A DNA stretch of 64,000 nucleotides from Actinomycetota bacterium (GCA_018830645.1 JAHJSA010000089.1:48248-112247); one strand, 5' to 3'; counted from the stretch's first letter, positions 42,819-51,584 are shown. A program made the numbers and translations. Notes: generated by a model not told the origin, from the sequence alone.

Positions 42819-43343
42819 TCAGATCCTCTTGACCTGTTCGAAGCCCAACTCGGTGGGCGTGTCGCGCCCGAAGATGGACACCATGACCTTGAGCTTGCTC
42901 TGTTCCGCGTTCACTTCGGAGACCTCGCCCGTAAAATCGGCGAGAGGCCCACTCGACACCTTCACCTGGTCGCCCACCGCGAACTCGGCCTTCGCTTTGG
43001 GCTTCTCCACGGTCGAGGTGTGCAGGATACGGTCGACTTCGGCGGCGCTCAACGCCGTTGGCTTGTTGTCGGCCCCGACGAAGCCGGTGACGCCCGGGGT
43101 GTTCTTCACGAGGGACCACGAGTCATCCGTGAGGACCATCTTCACGAGCACGTATCCCGGGAAGATGCGGCGCTCGATCTGGGTCTTCTCGCCACCCTTG
43201 GTCTCGACCACCTGCTCGGTGGGGACCACGATGCTCTCGAAGTAGGGTACGAGACCCATGGATTGGATCCGGTGCTCAAGGTTCGCACGAGCTTTGTTCT
43301 CGTGTCCTGAGTATGTGTTGATTACGTACCACTTAGCCAGCAT
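42819..43343 (-). CDS. nusG: transcription antitermination factor NusG
   Basis: 174 residues; binds RNA polymerase and couples it to Rho or the ribosome. The NGN domain ([33 protein letters not shown]) is followed by a KOW domain ([20 protein letters not shown]). Confidence 0.97.
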   Translation of the reverse strand: MLAKWYVINTYSGHENKARANLEHRIQSMGLVPYFESIVVPTEQVVETKGGEKTQIERRIFPGYVLVKMVLTDDSWSLVKNTPGVTGFVGADNKPTALSAAEVDRILHTSTVEKPKAKAEFAVGDQVKVSSGPLADFTGEVSEVNAEQSKLKVMVSIFGRDTPTELGFEQVKRI

Positions 43344-43388
43344 CGTGGGGATCCAGATCCTTTCGTGGGCGAGGAGCGAGGGACTCGG

Positions 43389-43703
43389 TCACCCGAGACG
43401 GGCCAGCTTGACCAATGTGGACCACACCAGATCGAGGAGCCCTATATACGTGGCGGCGATCGCGATCGCCACGAGCACGACCATGGTGGCCTGCACGAGT
43501 TCCTGCCGCGGCGGCCACGTGACCTTGGCCATCTCGTTGCGCACTTCTCGCAGGAAACGCCGGGCACTGCGCCCGCCGCCTGCGCGTGCCGCGACTTGGG
43601 CCGAGGACTTCGCGCCCTTGGCGGGAAGCGTCTTCGCCGAAGCCTTGGCCGGCGCCTTCGCCGGCGCCTTCGCCGAGGACTTCGGTATGGGTGACCATGC
43701 CAT
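43389..43703 (-). CDS. secE: preprotein translocase subunit SecE
   Basis: 104 residues. A single membrane helix near the C-terminus (about residues 72-92) follows the amphipathic SecE motif RFLREVRNEMAKVTWPPRQE. The first ~45 residues are a Lys/Ala repeat tail (KAPAKAPAKASAK), a cytoplasmic extension common in high-GC Gram-positives. Confidence 0.95.
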   Translation of the reverse strand: MAWSPIPKSSAKAPAKAPAKASAKTLPAKGAKSSAQVAARAGGGRSARRFLREVRNEMAKVTWPPRQELVQATMVVLVAIAIAATYIGLLDLVWSTLVKLARLG

Positions 43704-43735
43704 CGTGCTTCGTGTGCCTTTCTATAGGAGAGGGC

Positions 43736-43811
43736 TGGCAGGGCAGGAGGGATTCGAACCCCCAACATCCGGTTTTGGAGACCGGCGCTCTACCGTTGGA
43801 GCTACTGCCCT
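43736..43811 (-). tRNA. tRNA-Trp (CCA)
   Basis: 76 nt. Acceptor AGGGCAG/CTGCCCT, anticodon loop CTCCAAA in the GCCGG/CCGGA-type stem, T-loop TTCGAAT, discriminator G and encoded CCA. Located between rpmG and secE. Confidence 0.96.
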
Positions 43812-43864
43812 ACGCTGTTCCTCGGATAGGAGCCTTCACCAGCCCAGCGAAGGACGCCCCCGCC

Positions 43865-44014
43865 CTACTTCGTTTCCTTGTGCGTCGTATGCGACCCGCA
43901 CCACTTGCAGTACTTCTGGAACTCGATCCGCTCGGGATCGTTCCGCTTGTTCTTCATCGTCGTGTAGTTGCGGCGCTTGCATTCCTGACAAGCCAGCGTG
44001 ACCCGTACGCGCAT
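43865..44014 (-). CDS. rpmG: 50S ribosomal protein L33 (bL33), zinc form
   Basis: 49 residues from ATG 44014: [20 protein letters not shown] at the start, [16 protein letters not shown] at the end. Cys9, Cys12, Cys36 and Cys39 are the zinc ligands of the C+ type. Placed between tRNA-Met and tRNA-Trp. Confidence 0.96.
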   Translation of the reverse strand: MRVRVTLACQECKRRNYTTMKNKRNDPERIEFQKYCKWCGSHTTHKETK

Positions 44015-44073
44015 CGCTTCATACCATCCTAGCTAGAGAGCAATCGTGGATGCTACCACAGCGCATGTTTCAA

Positions 44074-44112
44074 CCCAAGGGCGCGGCCCCACGGTAGGGA
44101 CACGCCCTTGGG
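44074..44112 (-). terminator. hairpin between tRNA-Met and rpmG
   Basis: CCCAAGGGCG (44074-44083) and CGCCCTTGGG (44103-44112) form a perfect 10-bp stem with a 19-nt loop, followed on the minus strand by TTGAAAC. It could attenuate read-through from the tRNAs into rpmG-secE-nusG or mark tRNA processing. Confidence 0.4.
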
Positions 44113-44120
44113 CGAAGGAT

Positions 44121-44197
44121 TGGTAGCGGCGCAGGGACTCGAACCCCGGACTCGCGGATTATGATTCCGCTGCTCTGACCAACTGAGCTACGCCGCC
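44121..44197 (-). tRNA. tRNA-Met (CAT), elongator type
   Basis: 77 nt. Anticodon loop ATCATAA closed by GCGGA/TCCGC, T-loop TTCGAGT, discriminator A and encoded CCA. The first acceptor pair is G-U. It lacks the three G-C pairs of initiator anticodon stems, so elongator Met is likeliest; an Ile tRNA read through lysidine cannot be excluded by eye. Confidence 0.9.
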
Positions 44198-44213
44198 GTA
44201 CTCCACATGCTGA

Positions 44214-44289
44214 TGGAGCCTCCAATCGGATTCGAACCGATGACCCCTTCCTTACCATGGAAGTGCTCTGCCAGCTGAGCTATGGAGGC
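44214..44289 (-). tRNA. tRNA-Thr (GGT)
   Basis: 76 nt. Acceptor GCCTCCA/TGGAGGC, anticodon loop ATGGTAA between CTTCC and GGAAG, T-loop TTCGAAT, discriminator T and CCA encoded. Confidence 0.96.
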
Positions 44290-44339
44290 CCTTTGGACCG
44301 CGAGCGACGAGCGCTCACCTCGCCTCAGGAGGTGGTGGG

Positions 44340-44424
<85 letters not shown>

Positions 44425-44453
44425 ACGGCCTATCGGCCCTGAAGCGAACCCGG

Positions 44454-44482
44454 ATGATACCCGAGGGGTTTGACCATTTCAA
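44454..44482 (-). promoter_or_regulatory. sigma70-type promoter for the tRNA-Tyr operon
   Basis: Minus-strand TTGAAA (44482-44477), 17-bp spacer, TATCAT (44459-44454). The -10 is identical to that of the rplM promoter. Predicted start about 25 nt before the tRNA-Tyr 5' end. Confidence 0.78.
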
Positions 44483-44535
44483 GCGGGCGGAGCGAGGTTG
44501 GGGAACCGCCGAAACACCAAGGGTGGGCACGAAAT

Positions 44536-44565
44536 AAGGGCCCCGCTGTCGGACGCGGGACCCTT
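44536..44565 (-). terminator. intrinsic terminator of the small secreted-protein gene
   Basis: Arms 44536-44546 and 44555-44565 pair over 11 bp with one G-U and an 8-nt loop; the minus strand continues ATTTCG. About 75 bp after the stop at 44641. The 44425-44640 gap contains this, the tRNA promoter and nothing else I can support. Confidence 0.65.
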
Positions 44566-44640
44566 GGGAAGGGAGAGGCCTGCAAGGGCCGTCGCCGAGG
44601 CTCCTCCTACGGGAGCGAGCCCTGGCCGTGTTCCGCCCTC

Positions 44641-44853
44641 CTACACAGAGTGGCCCGTGCACTCCGCGTGCGGCGCCGGGCAGTTGAAGGGAACCTTGTC
44701 GTGGCCCGGCGTACCGTGGGTCTTCATGTGCGCGTTGTGCAGCCCGTCGTAGGCGGCCGCGGGCGGCGAGGGAGCCGCAAAAGCCGGGGCGGCCATTGCC
44801 AGGAGCGCCAACACGATCAAACCCACCATGAGGATCATCGACGTACGCTTCAT
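44641..44853 (-). CDS. small secreted His/Cys-rich protein, unknown
   Basis: 70 residues. The N-terminus is a clean signal peptide (MKRTSMI, hydrophobic core, cleavage after AFA at residue 26). The ~44-residue mature part has six histidines (39, 42, 46, 51, 62, 68) and two cysteines (58, 65), with the cluster HNAHMKTHGTPGH. I do not recognise the family; metal binding outside the cell is a reasonable guess. ATG 44853 has AAGGAG 8 bases upstream. It is monocistronic, with its own promoter carrying a dyad and its own terminator, and divergent from the marR-RND pair. Confidence 0.8.
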   Translation of the reverse strand: MKRTSMILMVGLIVLALLAMAAPAFAAPSPPAAAYDGLHNAHMKTHGTPGHDKVPFNCPAPHAECTGHSV

Positions 44854-44941
44854 TCACACATCTCCTTCGTCCGCCGTACGATTGCCGGCATGTCTTCGAC
44901 CGATCGGCGGCATCTGCTCGGAGAGGACCGCCTGCAGTAGC

Positions 44942-44970
44942 AGTCTACTACGCTTTGTAGTATGTGCCAG
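44942..44970 (-). promoter_or_regulatory. promoter with operator-like dyad for the small secreted protein
   Basis: Minus-strand CTGGCA (44970-44965), 17-bp spacer, TAGACT (44947-44942), four of six matches in each box. The dyad TACTAC-N5-GTAGTA (44946-44962) fills the spacer and touches the -10, an ideal repressor position. The 316-bp gene-free stretch 44854-45169 holds this and the marR promoter; I see nothing else in it. Confidence 0.55.
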
Positions 44971-45078
44971 GTCGAACGTCCGTTCTTTACAGAGCCTTTA
45001 CGGTCGTAGGAACGTGCGGGGGACGAGCGGGGCCGACGAGGAGGGAGATGCGAAGGGAGGGGCCTATTCGCCGTGTGG

Positions 45079-45112
45079 TTCACCTTGTACTGAACGAGGT
45101 GAATGCTATACT
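45079..45112 (+). promoter_or_regulatory. promoter and candidate operator for marR-RND
   Basis: TTGTAC (45085-45090), 16-bp spacer, TATACT (45107-45112). Over it lies an inverted repeat TTCACCT-N11-AGGTGAA (45079-45103), and nested inside is GTTCA-N8-TGAAC (45078-45095). Both cover the -35 and spacer. Such a site would let the adjacent GbsR/MarR regulator repress its own operon. Confidence 0.65.
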
Positions 45113-45169
45113 CCCGCGGGCCCTGAGCACTCCGCGACAGGGCACTCCACATCTCGCAAGGAGTCACCC

Positions 45170-45763
45170 TTGAGCGCAGAAGGACCGTCACCGCAGCAAC
45201 TCCAGGTGATCGAGGAGTTCGGCCTGATCTTCGAGGCCCACGGGGTGCCGCGCATGGCCGGCCGCATCCTGGGCCGGCTGCTGATGTGCGACCCACCCCA
45301 TCAATCGTTGACCCAACTCGGCCGAGACCTGCAGGCCAGCAAGGGCTCGGTGAGCACCATGACCCGGCTGCTCATCGACCGAAGGATGGCCGAGCGGATC
45401 ACCTTCCCCGGCGACCGGCAGGATTTCGTACGAGTGCGTTCGGGGTCCGCAGGCGAGCTGTTCCGCGACGTCGCCCAGCACTCCGCACTGCAGACCCGAC
45501 TGTTGGAGCGTGCGCTCGAGGTGGTTGACAACAAGTCCCCCGAGGGTACGGCACGGATCCGTGAGGCACACGACTTCTTCAGTTTCATGCGCGACGAGGT
45601 GCCGACGCTACTCGCACGTTGGGAGGCCCGCCGCGCGGCCGCCACCCTCTCGTTGGACCCGGCGTCTTCAGGCGCCACGGCTCCCGCCCATCCCCCACCC
45701 GACCAACCTTCCGTCGAAGACAGCTCTGCTCTACGACCCGTTGAATCGAAAGAGGACCGATGA
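45170..45763 (+). CDS. GbsR/MarR-type winged-helix regulator
   Basis: 197 residues from TTG 45170, with AAGGAG six bases upstream. The winged-helix region (about residues 20-95) reads LGRLLMCDPPHQSLTQLGRD, then ASKGSVSTMTRLLIDRRMAE and a wing FPGDRQDFVRV. The pattern, including a conserved proline-containing first helix and a long C-terminal helix, fits the GbsR branch of MarR. The last 40 residues are Pro/Ala-rich. Its stop overlaps the RND gene start (ATGA), so it is the local regulator of the pump. Confidence 0.85.
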   Translation: MSAEGPSPQQLQVIEEFGLIFEAHGVPRMAGRILGRLLMCDPPHQSLTQLGRDLQASKGSVSTMTRLLIDRRMAERITFPGDRQDFVRVRSGSAGELFRDVAQHSALQTRLLERALEVVDNKSPEGTARIREAHDFFSFMRDEVPTLLARWEARRAAATLSLDPASSGATAPAHPPPDQPSVEDSSALRPVESKEDR

Positions 45764-48700
45764 GTCTACTCACCCGAATCTCGCTGAAGAACCGCTCAGT
45801 AGTCGCGTTGGCCGTGGCGGCCATAGTGCTCATTGGAGCTTACGCCGTCACCTCGCTTCGGCAGGAACTCATACCCAGCATCGAGTTCCCCGCGGTCACC
45901 GTCTTCACGGTACAGCCCGGAGCCTCCCCGGCCGACGTCGAGCGCAGCGTGACCACCCCCATCGAAACGGCGTTGAAGAGCCTCCCCGGCATCGAGGAGA
46001 TGACGTCGTACTCGAACGAGGGCATGAGCGTCGTCGTGGTGATGTTCGATTTCGGCGCCGACATGGAAGCCAACCAGGCTGCCGCAACCCAAGCGGTGGA
46101 TAGAGTACGCCCCATGCTGCCGACCGGAGTGCAGCCGCAGGTGGGCGCCATCAACCTTGGCGGCCTCCCCGTGGTGCAGCTGGCCGTCAGCTCGCCTCTG
46201 CCACCCGAGGAGCTCACCGCACTCCTTGGGCAGAAGGTCCTGCCCAGACTGCAGCACATCGAGGGCGTGACCGACGTGTCTTTGTCGGGCGCCGCCGAAT
46301 ACCAGCTCCAGCTCGAGCTCAAGCCCTTGGCACTGGCGAGTCTCGGCGTGTCGCCCCAGGCCATCATGGGGGCGTTGCAGACCGCCAACATCTCGATGCC
46401 CGCGGGCACACTCGCCGTCGATGGCGCGACCATCCCGGTGCGGGTCACCAGCCGAGCCGTCACACTCGATGCGCTGAGGGCACTCCCGCTGAACGGCGCG
46501 AGTGCCGCCGCCACGGGTGCCGCCGGGGGCGCCTCCGGCATGCCGGGTCAGGCTCCTACGGGAGCGGCTGATCCGGCTGCGACATCCATGACCGCGCCGC
46601 CCGCTGCCGTGCCCGCCGCGCCCGTTACTTTGGGACAGGTGGCGGATCTCGAGATCATTCCGGCGCCCGCATCGTCGATCACGCGCACGAACGGCCGGCC
46701 GTCGATAGGCATCTCGGTGACCAAGGCGGCGGACGGGAACGTGGTGGACATCTCCGCTGCCGTCGCCGAACTCATCCCCGAGTTCGAGGCGAGCCTGGGA
46801 GACGGCGCCGTGGTCACCACGGTCGTCGACCAGGCGCCGTACATCACCCAGAGCATCCGCTCGATGTGGGAGGAGGGGATCCTGGGCGCCTTCTTCGCCG
46901 TCTTGGTCATCCTGCTCTTCCTGCGGAACTGGCGCTCGACCATCGTGGCGGGCATCTCGATCCCACTCAGCGTGATCGTGGCGCTCGTCATCCTCTGGGG
47001 AAGAGACAGCTCCCTCAACATGCTCACGCTGTCCGGGCTCACCATAGCCATCGGGCGGGTCATCGACGACTCGATCGTGGTGCTCGAGAACGCCTACCGG
47101 CACCTCCAAGAAGGCGACGATCCGCACACCGCCGCCTACAAAGGCACCAAGGAAGTGACGGCGGCGATCACGGCGAGCACGCTCACGACCGTGGCCGTCT
47201 TTCTGCCCCTCGGCTTCGTGAGCGGCATATCCTCTGAGTTCTTCCGGCCCTTCGCACTCACGGTGACCTTCGCGCTGCTCGCCAGCCTGCTCGTGGCCCT
47301 GACCGTGGTGCCGGTCGCCGTGACCTGGATGCTCTCCAAGAAGCAGGTAGGCCAGCGCGATGCGGATGAGCTCACCTGGATGCAGCGTGTCTACCTGCCG
47401 ACGATCCGATTCGCTTCGAAGCACAAGCTGCTGACGATACTCGCCGCAGTCGTTCTGCTCGCCGGATCCGTCGCCCTTACTCCATTGCTCAAGACCAACC
47501 TCATGGACCAGTCGGCCGAGACCACGTTCAGCATCACGCAACAGATGCCCGCCGGCACACAGAGTGACATGACCCTGGAAGCGGCCGCCATGATCGAGAC
47601 CCTTCTGGCCGACACCGAGGGCGTCGACATCTACCAGGTCACCGTGGGCAGCACCGGCGGTCTCTTCGGAGTGGGCGGCGGCGTGAACGCCTCCGCCTCT
47701 CGGGCGCAGTTCCTGGTGACCGCCGACGCCGAGCACGACAAGACCGTGCTCATGGACGACCTGCGAGCCCGCATGGCGGCCGAGAATGTGCCCGGCGAGC
47801 TGAGCTTGAGCGTCACCGATGCGTCCGGCGGGGACATGTCGGCGATCGAGGTGCGCATCTCCGCCGACGACCCGGCCGTGCTCGAGGAAGCCAACGCGGC
47901 GGTGGTGAACCGGCTCAAGGAGCTGGGTGGTCTGGCCACCGTCACCTCGAACCTCTCGGAGCGTATGCCGCAGATACAGGTGAACGTCGACCCGACGAAG
48001 GCCGCGGCTGCGGGCCTCGACGCCACCACCGTCGGCGGATACGTGGGGCTCATGCTGAACGGCATGCCCGTGGGCACCGTCATGACCGAGCACGGGCTGT
48101 TGCCGGCCTACATCCGCCTGCCGGCCATGAACGGCGCTTCCCCGGACACGTTCGGGGAGCTCCTATTGGCCGGATCGGGTGGGATCCTGCCGCTCTCCTC
48201 TGTGGCCACGGTGGCGCAGGTGGAGGAGCCCGTGCAGATCACCCACACTGGCGGCGAGCGCACGATCACCGTCAACGCCACCAGCTCGGGCAACAACGTC
48301 GGAGCCACGGCCACCGAGATAGAGACGGCACTCGCCGGTCTCGAGATGCCCGAGGGTTCAAGCTGGCGTATGGCAGGCGTGACCGAGATGATGAACGACA
48401 TGTTCACGACACTCGGCATCGCGATGCTGGTAGCGGTGATGCTGGTGTACCTGATCATGGTGGGCACGTTCCGCAGCCTGTTGAACCCGTTGATCCTCCT
48501 GGTGAGCATCCCGTTCGCGGCGGTCGGGGCCATCCTCCTCCTGCTCGTAACGGGCACGACCCTGGGCATGCCCAGCCTGATCGGACTGCTCATGCTCATC
48601 GGGATCGTGGTGACCAACGCGATCGTGTTCCTCGACCTGGTGGAACAGTTCCGGGATCAAGGCATGGATGCCCGCACCGCGGTGATCGAAGGCGGGAGAA

Positions 48701-48933
48701 GACGACTGCGGCCGATCCTCATGACGGCGGTGGCGACCATTCTCGCCCTCACCCCCATGGCGCTCGGACTGGGAGAAGGATCGTTCCTGTCGCGGCCGCT
48801 GGCAGTGGTCGTGATCGGCGGACTGCTCACGTCGACGGCGCTGACCCTGGTGCTGGTGCCTGTGCTCTACCTGACGTTCGACCGGTTCAGGCGGAGGCCG
48901 ACGGATCCTGCCGCCGAGCTGTCGGCGGAATAG
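45760..48933 (+). CDS. AcrB/HAE1-type RND efflux transporter
   Basis: 1057 residues with the standard twelve-helix, two-lobe RND plan: TM1 at ~14-32, porter loop, TM2-6, TM7 at ~550, second porter loop, TM8-12. TM4 carries the proton-relay pair Asp436-Asp437 in GRVIDDSIVVLEN. Substrate probably amphiphilic; the closest functional analogue I can name is the Gram-positive SwrC/YerP group. Odd: an Ala/Gly/Pro-rich insert at ~245-288 in the first porter loop, and no membrane-fusion or outer-membrane partner gene nearby, as expected of a monoderm pump. ATG 45760 overlaps the marR stop. Confidence 0.93.
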   Translation: MSLLTRISLKNRSVVALAVAAIVLIGAYAVTSLRQELIPSIEFPAVTVFTVQPGASPADVERSVTTPIETALKSLPGIEEMTSYSNEGMSVVVVMFDFGADMEANQAAATQAVDRVRPMLPTGVQPQVGAINLGGLPVVQLAVSSPLPPEELTALLGQKVLPRLQHIEGVTDVSLSGAAEYQLQLELKPLALASLGVSPQAIMGALQTANISMPAGTLAVDGATIPVRVTSRAVTLDALRALPLNGASAAATGAAGGASGMPGQAPTGAADPAATSMTAPPAAVPAAPVTLGQVADLEIIPAPASSITRTNGRPSIGISVTKAADGNVVDISAAVAELIPEFEASLGDGAVVTTVVDQAPYITQSIRSMWEEGILGAFFAVLVILLFLRNWRSTIVAGISIPLSVIVALVILWGRDSSLNMLTLSGLTIAIGRVIDDSIVVLENAYRHLQEGDDPHTAAYKGTKEVTAAITASTLTTVAVFLPLGFVSGISSEFFRPFALTVTFALLASLLVALTVVPVAVTWMLSKKQVGQRDADELTWMQRVYLPTIRFASKHKLLTILAAVVLLAGSVALTPLLKTNLMDQSAETTFSITQQMPAGTQSDMTLEAAAMIETLLADTEGVDIYQVTVGSTGGLFGVGGGVNASASRAQFLVTADAEHDKTVLMDDLRARMAAENVPGELSLSVTDASGGDMSAIEVRISADDPAVLEEANAAVVNRLKELGGLATVTSNLSERMPQIQVNVDPTKAAAAGLDATTVGGYVGLMLNGMPVGTVMTEHGLLPAYIRLPAMNGASPDTFGELLLAGSGGILPLSSVATVAQVEEPVQITHTGGERTITVNATSSGNNVGATATEIETALAGLEMPEGSSWRMAGVTEMMNDMFTTLGIAMLVAVMLVYLIMVGTFRSLLNPLILLVSIPFAAVGAILLLLVTGTTLGMPSLIGLLMLIGIVVTNAIVFLDLVEQFRDQGMDARTAVIEGGRRRLRPILMTAVATILALTPMALGLGEGSFLSRPLAVVVIGGLLTSTALTLVLVPVLYLTFDRFRRRPTDPAAELSAE

Positions 48934-48957
48934 CGGCGGGCGCGATGCGCCCGCCGC
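48933..48957. terminator. GC-rich palindrome between convergent genes
   Basis: GCGGCGGGCGC (48933-48943) and GCGCCCGCCGC (48947-48957), an 11-bp perfect stem with a 3-nt loop starting in the RND stop codon. It lies between the convergent RND and permease genes; no U-run on either side, so any bidirectional terminator role is tentative. Confidence 0.5.
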
Positions 48958-48966
48958 CGCCACAGG

Positions 48967-50394
48967 TTACTTCACGAGCGACTCCAGCCAGGGCAGGATG
49001 AAGGTGATGGCGAACGCCACGCTCACCACGTACATGAACGGGTGTACGTCCTTGGCCTTGCCGTGGAACAGCTTGATCAGCGTGTAGCTGATGAAGCCGA
49101 AGCCGATGCCGTAGCTGATGTTGTACGTGAGGGGGATGCCCACCAGCGTCAGGAACGCCGGGAAGGATTCCTCGAAGTCGGTCCACGGGATCTCACGCAC
49201 GGTGCGCATCATCAGGAAGCCCACCACGATCAGAGCTCCGGCGGTGATCGGGTATACGAAGAACGAGCCCTCCGGCACGGCAAAGCCGGAACCCGTCATC
49301 AACAGGTACTGCACGTCGTTCCCGATGATGTACCCGCCGCCCACCATGGCGATGATCGGAGCGAAGAACACGCCCACCGCGAAGAGCAGACCCGTCACCA
49401 CACTGGTGAAACCGGTGCGGCCGCCCTCGGCGACGCCCGCCGCGCTCTCGATGTAAGTGGTGATCGAGCTGGCACCGAAGAGGCCGCCGGTCATCGCCGC
49501 TACAGAGTCGACCGCGAGGATGTTCCGGATACCGGGCACCCGGCCATCCTTATCCACGAACCCGGCCTGTTCGCCCACCGCGACCACCGTCCCCATGGTG
49601 TCGAAGAAATCGGTGAGCATGATGGCGAACACCGCCATCAACAGCACCGGGGTGAAGATCTGGAACAGAGCGAGCCCACCATCCACCGAATGGAAAGGGG
49701 CGAAGAAGCCGCTGAAATCGGGGGCTGCGGTAACGGCGGTCGGCAACTTGGTGATCCCCAGGATCAGCGCGGCGACCGTGGCCACCAGGATGCCCCACAG
49801 GATGTCGCCCTTCACCTTCAACGCCATGAACATCAAGATGGCAAGCAGCCCGATGATCGACACCCAGACGTATGGCTGAGTGAAGTCGCCGAGGGCGACA
49901 AGGGTGATGGGAGCCGGGCGGATGAAGCCGCCCTCGTTCAGGCCGATGGTGGTGATGAAGAGCCCGATGCCGACGCCGATGGCCCGCTTGAGGTTCAACG
50001 GGATGGCGTTCATCACGGCTTCGCGGAGTCCGGTAAGGACGAGGACGAGAATGATGATGCCTTCGACGAAGATCACCGACATGCCCACCTGCCAGGGCAC
50101 GTTCGCCTGCTGAAAACCGATCACCGAGAAGGTGACCACAGCATTCAGGCCCATGCCCGAGGCCAACGCCAGGGGCCGGTTGGCCACGAGACCCATGCAG
50201 ATGGACATCAGCGCGGCCCCGAGGGCCGTGGCTGTAGCCGCCGCGGGGAACGGCACGCCGGCAGCGGAGAGGATGCCCGGATTCACGAAGATGATGTACG
50301 CCATGGTCATGAACGTCGTGAAGCCTGCGATCACTTCTGTGCGCAGGTTTGTGCCCCGCTCCGTGAACTGGAAGTACTTGTCGATCGTGTGCAA
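48967..50394 (-). CDS. NCS2-family purine permease (AzgA/PbuG type)
   Basis: 475 residues, 12-14 hydrophobic segments. Family features: ERGTNLRTEVIAGFTTFMTM near the N-terminus, GLNAVVTFSV in TM3, and TDFFDTMGTVVAVGEQAG plus GASSITTYIESAAGVAEGGR in the substrate-binding TM8-10 region. This branch moves hypoxanthine, guanine or adenine with protons. TTG 50394 has AAGGAGG six bases upstream. The 239-bp divergent gap to the next gene contains a TAGAAT box but no matching -35, and no purine-riboswitch-like structure that I can see. Confidence 0.92.
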   Translation of the reverse strand: MHTIDKYFQFTERGTNLRTEVIAGFTTFMTMAYIIFVNPGILSAAGVPFPAAATATALGAALMSICMGLVANRPLALASGMGLNAVVTFSVIGFQQANVPWQVGMSVIFVEGIIILVLVLTGLREAVMNAIPLNLKRAIGVGIGLFITTIGLNEGGFIRPAPITLVALGDFTQPYVWVSIIGLLAILMFMALKVKGDILWGILVATVAALILGITKLPTAVTAAPDFSGFFAPFHSVDGGLALFQIFTPVLLMAVFAIMLTDFFDTMGTVVAVGEQAGFVDKDGRVPGIRNILAVDSVAAMTGGLFGASSITTYIESAAGVAEGGRTGFTSVVTGLLFAVGVFFAPIIAMVGGGYIIGNDVQYLLMTGSGFAVPEGSFFVYPITAGALIVVGFLMMRTVREIPWTDFEESFPAFLTLVGIPLTYNISYGIGFGFISYTLIKLFHGKAKDVHPFMYVVSVAFAITFILPWLESLVK

Positions 50395-50633
50395 GTGGCG
50401 CCTCCTTCTTCGAGTCTCGATTCCTCGCTGCGGATTCTAAGCTACCCACGTCGCGCGCGATAGTAGCGATGCGACGAATGCCGTCCGACACTCTGGACTT
50501 CCCGTGGATCGCGTGGCGACAACGAGGCTCGAGCTCGCCGGCTCCACCCCCGGTGGGATATCCTGCGAAGGTCGTCTTCCAAGAATCGTCCCTCGCGGGC
50601 GGTCCTCTAGGGAACATCCGGTAAGGAGATCAT

Positions 50634-51569
50634 GTGGCCGCACCACTCGGGTCGAGATCGCGCGGGCTTCTGCCTCTACTCGGCCTCGCGGGGGCGGTGG
50701 TGCTGTGGGGCACCAGCTTCGCCTCCACGAAGATCGCCCTCACCGCGTTCGACCCTATGGTCGTGGTGTGGATGCGCATGGCCATGGGTTCGGTCATCGT
50801 GGCCTTCATCTGGCCGCTCATACCCAAGCCGGAGTATCGGCGCGGCGATTGGCGCTGGCTCGCCGCGCTCAGCCTCTTCCAACCATGCCTGTACTTCCTG
50901 TTCGAAGGCTACGCACTCAAGTACACCACCGCGATGCAGGCCGGCGCGCTCTCGGCGATCGTGCCTCTGTTGGTGGCCGTCGGAGCTCGAGTCTTCCTGG
51001 CCGAGCGACTCTCCCGCACCACCCTGATCGCGGTGGTGCTGTCGATGGTGGGCGTGGCCCTGCTCTCTCTCGGCAGCGAAGCCGGCCTCCACGCGACCAA
51101 CCCCGTTCTTGGCAACGTCCTCCAGCTGTTGGCGTTCGTGTGCGCCGCGGGATACATGCTCTTGGTGAAGCACCTGAGCTCCCGCTACAACCCGCTCCTG
51201 CTCGCCTGCATCCAGATCCTCGCCGGTACGGTCTTCTTCTCCCCCGCAGCCGTGACGGCGGACTGGGGATCGATCCTGCACGCGCCGCCGGGTCCCTGGG
51301 CGGCCACCGTGTATCTCGGCGTTCTCGTGACTCTCGGCGCCAACGCCCTCTACAACTTCGGTATCAGCAGGCTTCCTGCCGCACGGGCCGCCCTCGCGAT
51401 CAATATGATCCCTCTGGTGGCTGTGTTGAGTGGTTGGCTCGCGCTGGGGGAGTCGCTCACACCCGTGCAGGCCGTGGCCGGCGTCGTCATCGGCTACGCG
51501 ATGCTCCTCGGAGTGCGGGGTTCACGACGGGCAGTGCGCGAGTCGCCGCCCGTGCCCGAGGCCGCCTGA
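50634..51569 (+). CDS. EamA/DMT-family transporter 1
   Basis: 311 residues, ten hydrophobic helices in two EamA repeats (about 15-145 and 160-290): VVLWGTSFASTKIAL near the start, NALYNFGISRLPAARAAL in the second repeat. Members export amino acids or metabolites; the substrate is not predictable. GTG 50634 with AAGGAG. Divergent from the purine permease, and 15 bp before a second EamA gene with which it may form a pair. Confidence 0.9.
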   Translation: MAAPLGSRSRGLLPLLGLAGAVVLWGTSFASTKIALTAFDPMVVVWMRMAMGSVIVAFIWPLIPKPEYRRGDWRWLAALSLFQPCLYFLFEGYALKYTTAMQAGALSAIVPLLVAVGARVFLAERLSRTTLIAVVLSMVGVALLSLGSEAGLHATNPVLGNVLQLLAFVCAAGYMLLVKHLSSRYNPLLLACIQILAGTVFFSPAAVTADWGSILHAPPGPWAATVYLGVLVTLGANALYNFGISRLPAARAALAINMIPLVAVLSGWLALGESLTPVQAVAGVVIGYAMLLGVRGSRRAVRESPPVPEAA

Positions 51570-51584
51570 CCGGAAGGAACATCT

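Noticed and set aside
44121..44197. Initiator tRNA-fMet
   Set aside because: The anticodon stem lacks the three consecutive G-C pairs next to the loop, so elongator tRNA-Met fits better.
45796..48093. 765-codon open frame antisense to the RND gene
   Set aside because: Its composition (His/Arg/Gly-rich, no motifs) is that of a GC-rich shadow; the plus-strand RND frame has clear family signatures.
50395..50633. Purine riboswitch before the NCS2 permease
   Set aside because: I looked for a three-way junction with the conserved loops and found none; the leader is short and GC-rich.
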